Source: Saccoglossus kowalevskii
Lineage: Eukaryota; Hemichordata; Enteropneusta; Harrimaniidae
DNA: 18,682 nt
Direction of reading: 5' to 3'
NCBI RefSeq assembly: GCF_000003605.2
Contig: NW_003109993.1
Location: 12,390 to 31,071 of the forward strand
Shown: one piece after another, positions 1 through 10,300 of the stretch
Layout of the letters: every line of letters starts with the position of its first letter
Position numbering within the stretch: the stretch's first letter is position 1
Made by a program: the position numbers and the translations under genes
The notes under the pieces: generated by a model
Database searches by the model: none
What the model was told of the DNA's origin: nothing
What the model saw: the letters and a program-made list of their open reading frames with translations, nothing else

Positions 1-2
1 TT

Positions 3-364
3 ACAGAAGCCTATTACGCTTCACTTTTGATGAAATTAAGAGAAGCTATCAAAATCAAGAGGCGGGGCAAGATCAGCAAAGGTATCCTCCTCCTACAGGA
101 CAACGCTCCGTTCCACAACTCGCATGTCGCCAGATCAGAAGCATGGGCGTGTGGCTATGAAATCCTCTCCCATCCCCCATCTTGCCAGCCATGAAGTTTG
201 TTTTGAAAGGAAAGCGTTTCTCAGATGATGCAGCCTTGATTTCTGAAGTTACGACGTGGTTGGAGGACCAGCCTGGGGTGTTCTACAAAAACGGGGTCCA
301 GAGCTGCATCAAACAATGGGAGACATGCATAACTCTGGGTGGTTTCTATGTAGAGAAAGACTAA
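3..364 (+). pseudogene. mariner-family transposase, 3' part, decayed (DD34D type)
   Basis: This is the C-terminal part of a mariner transposase, the DD34D integrase-fold enzyme that cuts and pastes the element. The frame starting at base 3 reads TEAYYASLLMKLREAIK, then KGILLLQDNAPFHNSH (81-128) and a stop near 189. The QDNAP block carries the second catalytic Asp (99-101). The homology then shifts to the frame at 182-364, which gives PAMKFVLKGKRFS, then TWLEDQP, and ends in ITLGGFYVEKD and TAA. Between HPP and PAM the conserved YSPDLAPSDYH segment is missing. That segment contains the third catalytic Asp, so a deletion with a frameshift has destroyed the active site. The 5' part lies outside the window. 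It is certainly a relic. The subfamily is not resolved. Confidence 0.93.
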
Positions 365-439
365 TAACTGTGCCAAGTTTCATTAATTTCCTGCTATGGG
401 AAGTTTGCCAGGGGCATTACTTATTGAACGCCCCTCGTA
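365..439 (+). mobile_element. mariner 3' UTR and right terminal inverted repeat
   Basis: After the transposase stop there is a short untranslated stretch that ends in a 25-nt right terminal repeat at 415-439 (CATTACTTATTGAACGCCCC followed by TCGTA). Read inward it begins TACGAGGGGCGTTCAATAAG, the style of end I associate with mariner-like elements. The terminal TA at 438-439 fits the TA target duplicated on mariner insertion. The left repeat is off the window, so the pair cannot be compared. Confidence 0.7.
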
Positions 440-2215
440 TGCGTTGCACGTGACATACTTTTTTAATTCCTGGTTTGGCTGGTTGAGAATTTAGTGCATA
501 GGGTGTTTCCGTATGTGTTTAGTGGAACGACTTATTATAACCTTCATTTATTTTTATGTCTTGTCTGTCTGCCTCTCGCCTGTTATATATTCATACAGCA
601 GTGTTTCCTCTCTACACTCGGTACACACAACTATTCTCAGTGATGTATGTCATAATTGAATTTTTTTTTCTCCCGTTTTTTTAATCAGTCAAAACAACGA
701 ATGCATGACTTAGCGGACCTCCCGATAAAATTAATCAACCAACACGAAATTTAAACATAATTGCTCCTAATTTTGAAATTGCGACAACGGAAAGCACTTT
801 GCTGCTGAGTACACTAACACAAATATTTTTAATTTTGAGATTTTGAGAAATTACAGAGACTTTTGAGAAATTACAAGGGGAGTTAGTCAAAACACATATA
901 ACATATAAAAATGTGCGCAAATTATAATGACTCTCACCTTTAGTAATGCATTAACAATAGTGACCCTTCCCATACAAGTTACAATATCCTATATCCTAAT
1001 TAATCAGTTAATGTAAGGTTTAAAAATGTCGTAAACATAAAGGGAAAGACTCAAAAGATTATTCCTACAATAAAACAACATCTAGCCCGGGGAAGACCTT
1101 ATTTTGAAAAAAACAAAAAACATAATTGTTTCATGGATGAATGAATTTGCCCACCGACAACCATAACACTGTTCATATTTTTGTTTATAGATGTTACCAC
1201 TTCCCGCATTCATATTATATGTTTTTAAATCAATGAATATATTGTCCGTATTATTCACAAGAACAATTTGTGAAATAAATATAACTTTATGTCTTATATT
1301 TACCGTTTTGCAGACATTTAGTAAACCCGCCCCTTGTCCAGAACGTAGGAATGTTTACAATATCAAAAAATAAGAGTATATTAATTTATTCTGTAAAACA
1401 ATGGTGGGTATAGTACAGTGCATTTCTCTGTATATCAAACCCATTTGTAGTAGCACGACATACAAATATAACAATTGTGTCAGAGTTGACTGGGTTGAAA
1501 ACTGACATATATACGTAATATATTATAAAAACATTAAATAATTAATTAATGAACTAAATTAAGCAGCATTCCCAAGAGTATTTCCTAACTGACGAGCGGG
1601 TCTGGTAATATAACGACATGTCGGTTGAGTATTTAAAATATTTAATAACGAATATATAATCGACAGAAAAAAAATAGAAAAGCTGCAGCCCGTGGAATGT
1701 TTAATATCAACACGTCAAATTAAATTGCAAACACAGTGGCAAAAGAATAGTTGCCGTATACGAAATTGGGCGTATGACACCGATCGGAGTCTGTATCTTT
1801 TGAAATTATGCCCGATTGAGACAATTTTACCAACGCCTAACAAAGTTGCCACCATCAAGAAACCACGCGAATAAACCTCGAAACTCTGAAATACGGGTAC
1901 GTATTTGCGTTACCACTCGATGCATCTGCAATCGCTGTATAGTTCAAGGGCCCCCCAAAACAACATCAAACAAACAAAAACGTCCTATACTTTCCTAAAT
2001 GTAACGAAGGTTCAAATACAGTGACTCATTTATTGATTTTCAATGAAAAATATAACCAATATTTTTCTGGATTTGCATATACGGTGAAACGTAATGCGAG
2101 CATCTTCACCACTAAATGGGAAAATCCTGTTTATTCGCATTTAATATAGAGTTCAACTTCATAATTTATACTCTTTGATTAGCAATGTATACATCATAGA
2201 TGCCGCTTGACATTG
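440..2215. other. non-coding flank, no gene seen
   Basis: The stretch is AT-rich with only short open frames and no recognisable domain. It holds a small tandem duplication in which TTTTGAGAAATTACA occurs at 841-855 and again at 861-875, a 20-nt period. Open frames around 1692-1998 show no conserved motif. A weak resemblance of 2000-2060 to a retroelement zinc ribbon was considered and rejected. Confidence 0.6.
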
Positions 2216-2368
2216 CTATTTGTATTTGATACGCAAATATCTCTTAATTTTTCGATCATCTGACGTTTTTTTATTTGTCTTGATGACTAGTGTTACGTCC
2301 GACATTTCTAGGATTGTACGTCCTAACAGAGCTTCTTGATCTACAATCCAGACTTGCCCCGTTTTGAA
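2216..2368 (-). other. possible terminal coding exon of an unidentified gene
   Basis: On the minus strand an acceptor-like TTGATTTTCAG sits immediately before an open stretch of 50 codons ending in TAG (plus 2216-2218). It begins FKTGQVWIVDQEALLGR and ends in a basic tail, IKRYLRIKYK. The base composition is less AT-rich than the surroundings and the peptide does not look random. I recognise no family and found no convincing partner exon upstream (2405-4174). It could be a last exon, a transposon fragment or chance. Confidence 0.2.
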
Positions 2369-2404
2369 CTGAAAATCAAACTGTGAGACAATTCCACAAC
2401 ACAC

Positions 2405-4174
2405 AATGAAGTGGAACTACACAAATCTGAACTCATTTTGATTTGCCGAGTTTTTTGGTGCTAAAAAGTCGACCTTGAAAATTATTCGTTTTTACAATTT
2501 AACTCTACTACATTCAGTTTTTTCACGGATTTCATCATAGCTAATGACAAATAAATGGGTCATGTGATTGCAACAGATGATTACAAATTCACAACATTAA
2601 GCACAGACTATCTTCTTGATTCGTGGCCAAACCAACTAATTTTATATTCCTTGTCATAACACTGATCAGTGGAGTGTGTTCTACTTATAATACATGGACA
2701 ATTATTTTTTATGGTCTGTATATCAAAGGCTATTCTAATCTCGCTAGAACCCTAGACTGGAAACGTATAAATTAAAAATGTATGATATGTAATAAAGTGA
2801 TAATTACAATGTTTTTTATAGTAATCTGTTATATTCAATCTATGGTACTAGGTTGAACATTTGACAGCCTATTTTGAATTTTTAAACTGTGAATTTAGAA
2901 TTTTTGAGAGTTGTAAAACAAAACAAAATGAATATGGTGAAAAAAAAAACAATTATATCTCCGTACGAAATGACAAATTGTCACAGGGCAACCAATGTAT
3001 TTTGTGTTAATATTAAGTTGGCAACGGTGAGAATAAATCGGGAAAATGCACAAAACACCAAATAGGTGCGTAGGTATTTAGGGTTTACAAACAATTAAAT
3101 TTTGTGAAATAAAGATCATTTGAATCTAAAAATATTGCATTTTGAAAGACAACTGTTGTAATATTCTATATAGTCAATGTAATTGTGATTGATAATATAT
3201 AAATGGCAATGCGAAGTTGAAAATCATTTAGAAATAGATTAAACAAACAAATATGAGTGCAGGGAACTTTATCTGGCTTAGCTGATAACACTTAAGAATA
3301 CACATTAGTTAATTTAAGATTAACCAAGCTTTATTCGTTCTAACCGTTAGCCGAGGTAACGTCTCGTTGCCCACTTCTCTTCTACTCCCCTTACAAAATC
3401 TTACAGCCTCTACAATAAAACTCTGAGGCGTGGTAGAGTAAACATGCGATCAGCCAATCGCTAGCACGGTCACGTGATTACCAGAAGTGTGTTTCATGGT
3501 TAAAGCATTGCGAGGTTGCCAATACAGAACAATTTGTTCATAAAATGTTTGTAATATCTGTTGATAACATGCAAGTTGTTGATTCTAAAAAATACCGCGA
3601 CGGCGTGTGAACCAAATATGCGTACGTGACGTCATTATGATAATGCATCTAATGTCCGAAAAACATTTTGGATTGTGCATAAGTATGTCTATATGCTTGA
3701 CGGATTTTACATTACGACATATTTTTAAAGTTTTAATTAGTACAAAGATATAGTTCAGAATTGTTTAAAAACAGCGGCTGTCAGTCGACCATTTTAAATC
3801 GTTATATAAAGGTTTCACGAGAGAATACAATCTATCACTATACGACCCAGTTTATAAATGTTAATAATCTTTTAGCACCATGATGCTAGAATTTGAAACA
3901 AATGCATATACGTAAGAAGTTAGTGATGTAAATGTGATATTTGAAAGTGATTGGTCTTAACTGATTGAACTGTATGTAGGATAATGTATACAATGACAAG
4001 AATAAGCATATATTAACACACATACGGTACATGCTTTTAAATAGAAAGCGTCAACAATATTGTTGTCATCGGTTAATTCCATACAGTAATTACAGCATAT
4101 CATTAGGCGTCTAGAGTTGCCAGGCAGAATGCGAGGCTTATCCGGTTACCCTGCTTGCCGGACTACCAGTCCCC
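2405..4174. other. downstream flank and 3' UTR region of the channel gene
   Basis: This lies downstream of the channel stop codon, so its right part should contain the 3' UTR. Minus-strand poly(A)-signal candidates are ATTAAA at 3732-3737 (about 440 nt after the stop) and AATAAA at 3330-3335 (about 840 nt after). Neither can be chosen from sequence alone. The block at about 3340-3500 is less AT-rich than its surroundings. No coding exon was recognised. Confidence 0.4.
3454..3634. promoter_or_regulatory. cluster of promoter-like motifs
   Basis: A CCAAT box (3454-3458), a palindromic E-box TCACGTGA (3470-3477) and a full CRE palindrome TGACGTCA (3627-3634) lie within 180 nt in a locally less AT-rich patch. 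The spacing and composition suggest a promoter or enhancer. No adjoining gene start was identified, so this is a motif cluster only. Confidence 0.2.
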
Positions 4175-4336
4175 TCAGGCTGACACGGCTACTGGCTTCA
4201 GTCTTCTCAAGAAAACACGAACGTAAGTCAGCTTGACTAGATCAAAAGCAAACTGAATGAACTCAACGATGGTCAAGAAAGAAAAGCCACAGTAGAGTCC
4301 AAGACTACCGCCAATACTGCTCAATAACGCCTCCTC
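4175..4336 (-). CDS. exon 20: TM2, selectivity filter and C-terminal tail
   Basis: Codes residues 820-872 and TGA (plus 4175-4177). [16 protein letters not shown] then [15 protein letters not shown] is an unmistakable DEG/ENaC second transmembrane helix with the G-x-S filter as G836-F837-S838. Ser825 sits where the degenerin site of ENaC subunits aligns (LLSxLGG), a small residue as in wild-type channels. The tail ([19 protein letters not shown]) is short and basic, with no PPxY ubiquitin-ligase motif. The acceptor is TCATTCCCAG. Confidence 0.95.
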   Translation of the reverse strand, partial: EEALLSSIGGSLGLYCGFSFLTIVEFIQFAFDLVKLTYVRVFLRRLKPVAVSA

Positions 4337-7300
4337 CTGGGAATGATGAATATAAAAATGACTATTAGTTTTTCACATTACACAACATTTTCTGTTGAAC
4401 CGATTTTTTTTCATAGTTCAAAGCCGAAACGCCGATTATTCCGTGGAATTCCGGGGAATGTGGTGTTGATCACCATCAAATGTTTAACACAATTTACGAA
4501 TACTCCACCAATACTGTTGTGTTTGTTTAATCTCACGTATTGTCATTATACTGTAGTCACACTTACCGATACTTCGGGCTTCTCGGTAATTTGTTGGAAA
4601 TTCAAGTCATCATAGTAGAGCTCAAGACGAATGAGATTTTGCCTACAAATCATGGACAAAACTTATTATTGGTAATGCTGCTAGAATTTTAGTGTCTCGA
4701 TAATACGCGTAATCTACGGAGGTACATTACGCGTATTATCAAGACACTAACATTCTTGCAGTAGCCCCTAACCAACCCATTTATTCCGAGATGAACAGTC
4801 AATCACTATTCAGATGTTTGGTACATAAAACCTGTCTTCTCACCTTGAGGTTTGCAGATTATTTATATTCAGCGTTTTCGGGTTTTCGGCATGTATCTGT
4901 TTCAGTAAATGTTTCTGAAAAAAAGTATTATATATACCGTGAGTTATACACATCCATCGTTTGTAACCAAAATACATGAAGCAACTGTTGCTTTTTGAGA
5001 CCCTAGAAATCACTTAACACGACTGACGCCTGTACCAGAAATGTCGAATATAACCGCGAAAGAAGGAATACTAACAGAAATACACGTTAAATTGTTCACA
5101 CAAATTATTTCCTCGAAGAGTTACCCGGGGTTACTTACCAAGTACGTATTGGATGGCCACAGAGACTGCGATAATGATGTTTCATAGTAACGTTCCCTGA
5201 AAATCAATTTACTTATCAGTCACCTTGAATATCATCTTTTCAATACGTCTTATTCCGCTTAAAACATTGTGTCCTTGGCTTATGTATCGATCGCGTAGAT
5301 GGACCTTTTACAAACCATTTTGTTTTCTTTGCAGGTATTGTATCTACAAGGCATTACTATTATTACGTCTATACAAAAGTTTACTCAGATATTTTCCGTG
5401 GAATACTATTGTATATCACATTATGCACATAAACATCTTTTTCTAAGACGATATTTCTACTTAGGGCAGTTAGTAACAGCAAACATTAACTAGTCAAGGG
5501 AAATAACGAGACGAACATGACAGGGTTGGACAAAGTTTGGATGATATGCTACGGGCCACAAAGATACCGTTTATATATAATATAATCTCAATATTTAAAA
5601 GGCAATATAAACAAAGAAAGTCTTTTAAAATTGTTTTATTGAATAGAAGTGTGCTATAATAATAAAACCCGGGAATATTTGCGTATTAGTTGTATGGATG
5701 AAGAATTTCTACTGTCTCTTTTATATAGCACCTTAGTTTACATACTTGCATGATTGTGGACAGTCACATCCCAATAACTTCTGCTGGATACTGTAGTAAA
5801 TCAACTGCCTGCAAGTATCTGTTAAGTATACCCAAAAATGACATCGTAATTACAATGCGAACTTGATACAATCCACGTAATGTATCAACCTCAGTCAATA
5901 TCATATTCAGTTCAAAATGGTATTGTACACAACAAAGCAATATCATCGAGTAAAACAAATCACAAAACAAACGAGACACAATTCTTATAACACACACTCG
6001 GAACAATCTATTGATTATGACAGTGGATCACGTGGGAAGGGTGGCAACGAGAAGAACAACTTACCCTGAGTGCGATTCAATAGCATACAACGAGTAGCAT
6101 TCCTTAACATAGTATCGACGCATCCACAGTATTCCATCATTCTGTCCTGTATGCACGATTCCTCACATGTCTGTCAGAATAAGAAATAGGCAGGCAGTCA
6201 AATTGCCGGTCCATGGTAAAAGAAGATTCTTCTTTGAGCAGCTCGCTCGAGAAGTACCGCAATTGTGATCTTTTGGTTTAATAAACGTTTTACACATTCT
6301 AAACAATAGGCTAGTTTAACGTGGATTCACTTTTAGTTGATTCTGTACTGTAGCTATCGGAAAGTGTACCAAACTTTTCGTGTAGTATGGAAAACCACAC
6401 ATAAGTTTATATTGCTATCTGTAAGTACACATGTAAGATATTCCTCTTGGAACACATACATGCAAGTCTATTGAACGTATGGGAAAGCCAAACTGCTTTA
6501 AGGCGTTCACAATTGGTACATCATATATTCACAATCATTATACAGTTGTAACGCGTCGAGGTCGATGTGAGACATGCAGAGAAGGACGTTGTCTGATGAC
6601 TGTTGTCGTAAAATGAAGACGTTTGTTTCTAACATTGGTATGATGGTAAATATACAACTGAATAGTCGTAATGGCGACGCTCTCCGTGATTATGTAGAAC
6701 AACGTATTTCATTAATAAAAATTAAGTTTTAAGAGGCCAATAAGCGGACTGATAAGAAGGAATTGTAATTACCGATTCCTTGTAGTACTTGCCATAAACA
6801 GTTTCTTGATAAATGTTAGTGGCACACTCTCCGTATGGTGCTGGTTGGCGATCAACACGTGTCTGCAAGAAATAACGGCATGTTCAGTTAGATTGCAGCT
6901 TGAATTTATCATTATCAGGATGTTATAATTTTGTTTCCACTTTCATGCAAGTATTCCATTAATTGCACAAGTATATTCAAACCGTTATCAACTAGTAGTG
7001 TGTGCTTTCTGCTCGAGACCTGAATTGCTACTAAAACTAATTTTTATTTGGAGTTTTTAAATTGTGCGTATTTATTCAAATTTTGTTAACTTGATGTACT
7101 TTTACATCGACTTGACTACATAAAATTTAAGGTAAGATGCCACTCAAAGCTGTAAAGTTTGTCTGAAATAACGTTATTAAAAAGTATTAAACATATTTTA
7201 AAAATGACATTGTTTGTTGGTGGGTTATAGTGATTAAATGTGCTGCTTAATTGCCATTATGTGACATTGATTGACAATAATTCGATATTAAAATAATTAA

Positions 7301-10300
7301 ATAATAAACTAATACGGAAACTATACATTATAGACATATTTTGATCGAAATATTGTTACTGCAATATGCGCACGTGTTAAAACGTGTACCATCCTTTCCA
7401 CATCGACCAACATGGCGCGTATCTGTGCGTCATTTATGGTATGCCTTCAGTACACAAATCAGGGCATCTAATTCCAAAGGAAGTAACAAACAAATCATGC
7501 AAAGACATCTGTGCAAACAAAATAAAACCATATTTAGAAGGTTATTGTACCACAGCCCCGTGACGTTTCGTTTAATTATGACGTAATATTACAGGTACTG
7601 TCGAGTAATGACGATTTAAAATTTACTGCCACAAAACAACAACAAAAAGCTACATGGTTGAATCACAGTCATGCTATACGAGTTCTTCTACCTCTTTTAT
7701 CCCGATGAACGCGATTTTCCCGGGAGCTATGGTGAAACCTTCGGACCAGGGCATGGCCCTCATATAGGACGGATGGATTACCACTCTGGCTCCCGAATCA
7801 TGCCCATACACACTGATATATTCGTCTTGCTCGGTGAAGAGTGTCAACTTTAACCCTGTAAATTAAATATGCAAATGCGAAATGTACCACAACGAAACGT
7901 TTACAACATTTAATATTTACAACAAAAGCTGAGGAAGTTGTTGACAAAGATATTATGTTATTCGCAAGTGTTGAACATATCATATTATTTTTACACATTT
8001 TTAATTTACATATTAATTCTGTTTAACTTTGCCCGACAGAAACTTAATTCACCGCACCGAACAACTTTTATATATGTATCATGATTCTCAAGGCAAAATG
8101 GCTTTCATTTCATTTTTGAATTCACGGCTAGTTACATTGTTTTAGATTGTGATAAATGTAAAACGGTTCCTATTTGCAACTTGTGAATTAAAAAGAAACT
8201 ATATACTGATCATGAAATTTACATATCACTATAGAATTTTAACATTAACTAGACAAATTGGGGCCATTGAACTATATTGAATTAGCGGTGTAATAAGTAT
8301 AAGTTTTAATGTCGATCCAAACAAGTCCAGTCGAAAATTTAATGTGCATTTCTAGCAAGAAAATTGGTCGCCAATCGCTGCATTGATTAATGTGACTCGC
8401 ATGATGTGCGTATGGAATGTAAACGTTTTCAGTTCAGGTATATCTGAGGTGAATGTGAGAACAGTCATATGGAGGTACGCATATCGGTGATTACATGAAT
8501 CAGTCTTTAAGAAAAACCCGGAATTTTAGTGTTTTACGCAAAAGCACTGTTAAAAAGCCATTTGAGCATATATTGTTTCTAGTACGACAATCCAAATAAC
8601 GTGCAATAATTACTGCTGCAAATTCACGCACACCGGGGAGAATAGAATATTTACCGTATCTTGGCCCAGTTTTAGTCGATAAGAGCTGTTCCGAATCGTG
8701 ATCGTGTTTATAATTGTACTGGAAACAGTTTCCATAACGGTCGTCATAAAATGTAAGGAAATCTCTGCAAAAGTAATAATAGGAGTACGTATACTAAAGA
8801 GTGTAAATCACATAGTAACCTCGCCAACATTTAATATATCAAAACTTTGCAACCATTTGGTCAATCGTATAACAATTTCCGATGTGCAGAAATTCATAAA
8901 TCGTATCGTAAAAAAACTCGACCTTTATTTGAATTTTTTGACTGCTAACACTGTTTTACTAATTTTACATACACCAGTTCATATACATCAGAGTTAATTG
9001 TTTGCAATAACTTACTTTTCCATATCACACTTCACACTATCGAATGTGCAGTGCAAAACGAAATCATTTAGTTGATGACCGAGTTTGTGCATCTCATCTG
9101 TCCGAAGTTTAAGCACATACGCAAGATCACTGTAATCCGGGGAAGAACTGTATGCGATGAACCCAGGCCAGTCCGGTGGATTCTCGCGTACGACTCTACC
9201 AAACATATTGTCAATGTAGTATCGTGAAACAAAGTCCTCGAACAGGCTCAAGTCCGTCGAGAGTGTGGAGTAATTCCGCAAAAGTTCTTCCGCATCCGGG
9301 ATATACGTTGGACTAGCATCTGGTTATATAATACATAAAATAAGTGTTATACTTAATGAGTCATATTTTCAGTTGATGCTGTTTATCATTTTTCTCACAC
9401 ATTCACAATCTAGTATGTCCTGTAATATCTATGTAAATAGGAACATAGGAAAGGCCTAGGGTTATTGAATTAAAAGAACAATTCAAATATATAGTGTGTT
9501 TTTATTTGATCCTTTGAGACACCGCCCAATCACGTGGCAACCAAGATTTACATTGACCAAGTCTGTATGCAGTGGAGAATAGCTTTTTATTTTAAAAATA
9601 AAAAAATGGCTTGTGGAATGACGTTTCTTTACCATTATGGCAGTTATACTCGTCACTGGCATCGTCACAGTCAACTACGTTATTACACACATACTGACGT
9701 TCAACAAGCTTCCCAGATAATTCGCACATGAATGAGCCAACTATAAATGAAAAAAATAAATACAATCATCAATGAAATACAAACAAAAATGAAATATTCC
9801 ATATATATTTAGAGTTAATTACGCAACCTTTCCGTTATATCATATCATGTCTTGTTTGCAAAGGATACGCTTAATTCAATACGCTCACCTTCTGTGCTGG
9901 TTGGTGCTCGTGTAGTTACTGAAATATACAACATTAAGTTAATGTAATGCAATTGACAGGACACCAACAAGGCACATTTACAAAACAATGCACAGTTAAT
10001 ATCAGCATGCACATATTTTGTTTGTTGCATTACCTGTGCAGTTGGCTTCATCTGATGCATCTGCACAATATACGTTACCATCACAAACATAACTCCTTCG
10101 TATGACCGCTCCATTATCAGCACAGGTCGCTAGAGTCAGTGACAAAACAAAGCTTGTTATGACACAGTGCCACCTTCCCTTCACATAGCTTGCCCTATAG
10201 ACCAGAACCCGCTTTACGGAGTTCTAAGTGAGCTGATCTAAATAAGTTATATATATCTTTTATAGACAATTACGGATGTTGTCCTATTATTAGGCAGTAC

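Noticed and set aside
2000-2153. Plus-strand stretch CNEGSNTVTHLLIFNEKY resembling the C-terminal zinc ribbon of non-LTR reverse transcriptases
   Set aside because: Only a few residues fit, the expected second Cys and His pattern is absent, and no reverse transcriptase motif lies upstream.
5764-6006. Minus-strand open frame of 80 codons
   Set aside because: It overlaps exon 18 but in a different frame. The frame that gives CDCPQSC and joins both neighbouring exons in phase is the real one.
8698-8997. Plus-strand open frame of 99 codons
   Set aside because: It is antisense to exon 14 and intron 13, with no family resemblance, so it is a shadow of the channel gene.
9901-10123. Minus-strand open frame reading through exon 11 and exon 10 without splicing
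   Set aside because: The unspliced frame is not the one that gives the LDLa pattern. Clear GT-AG borders and matching phases favour two separate exons.
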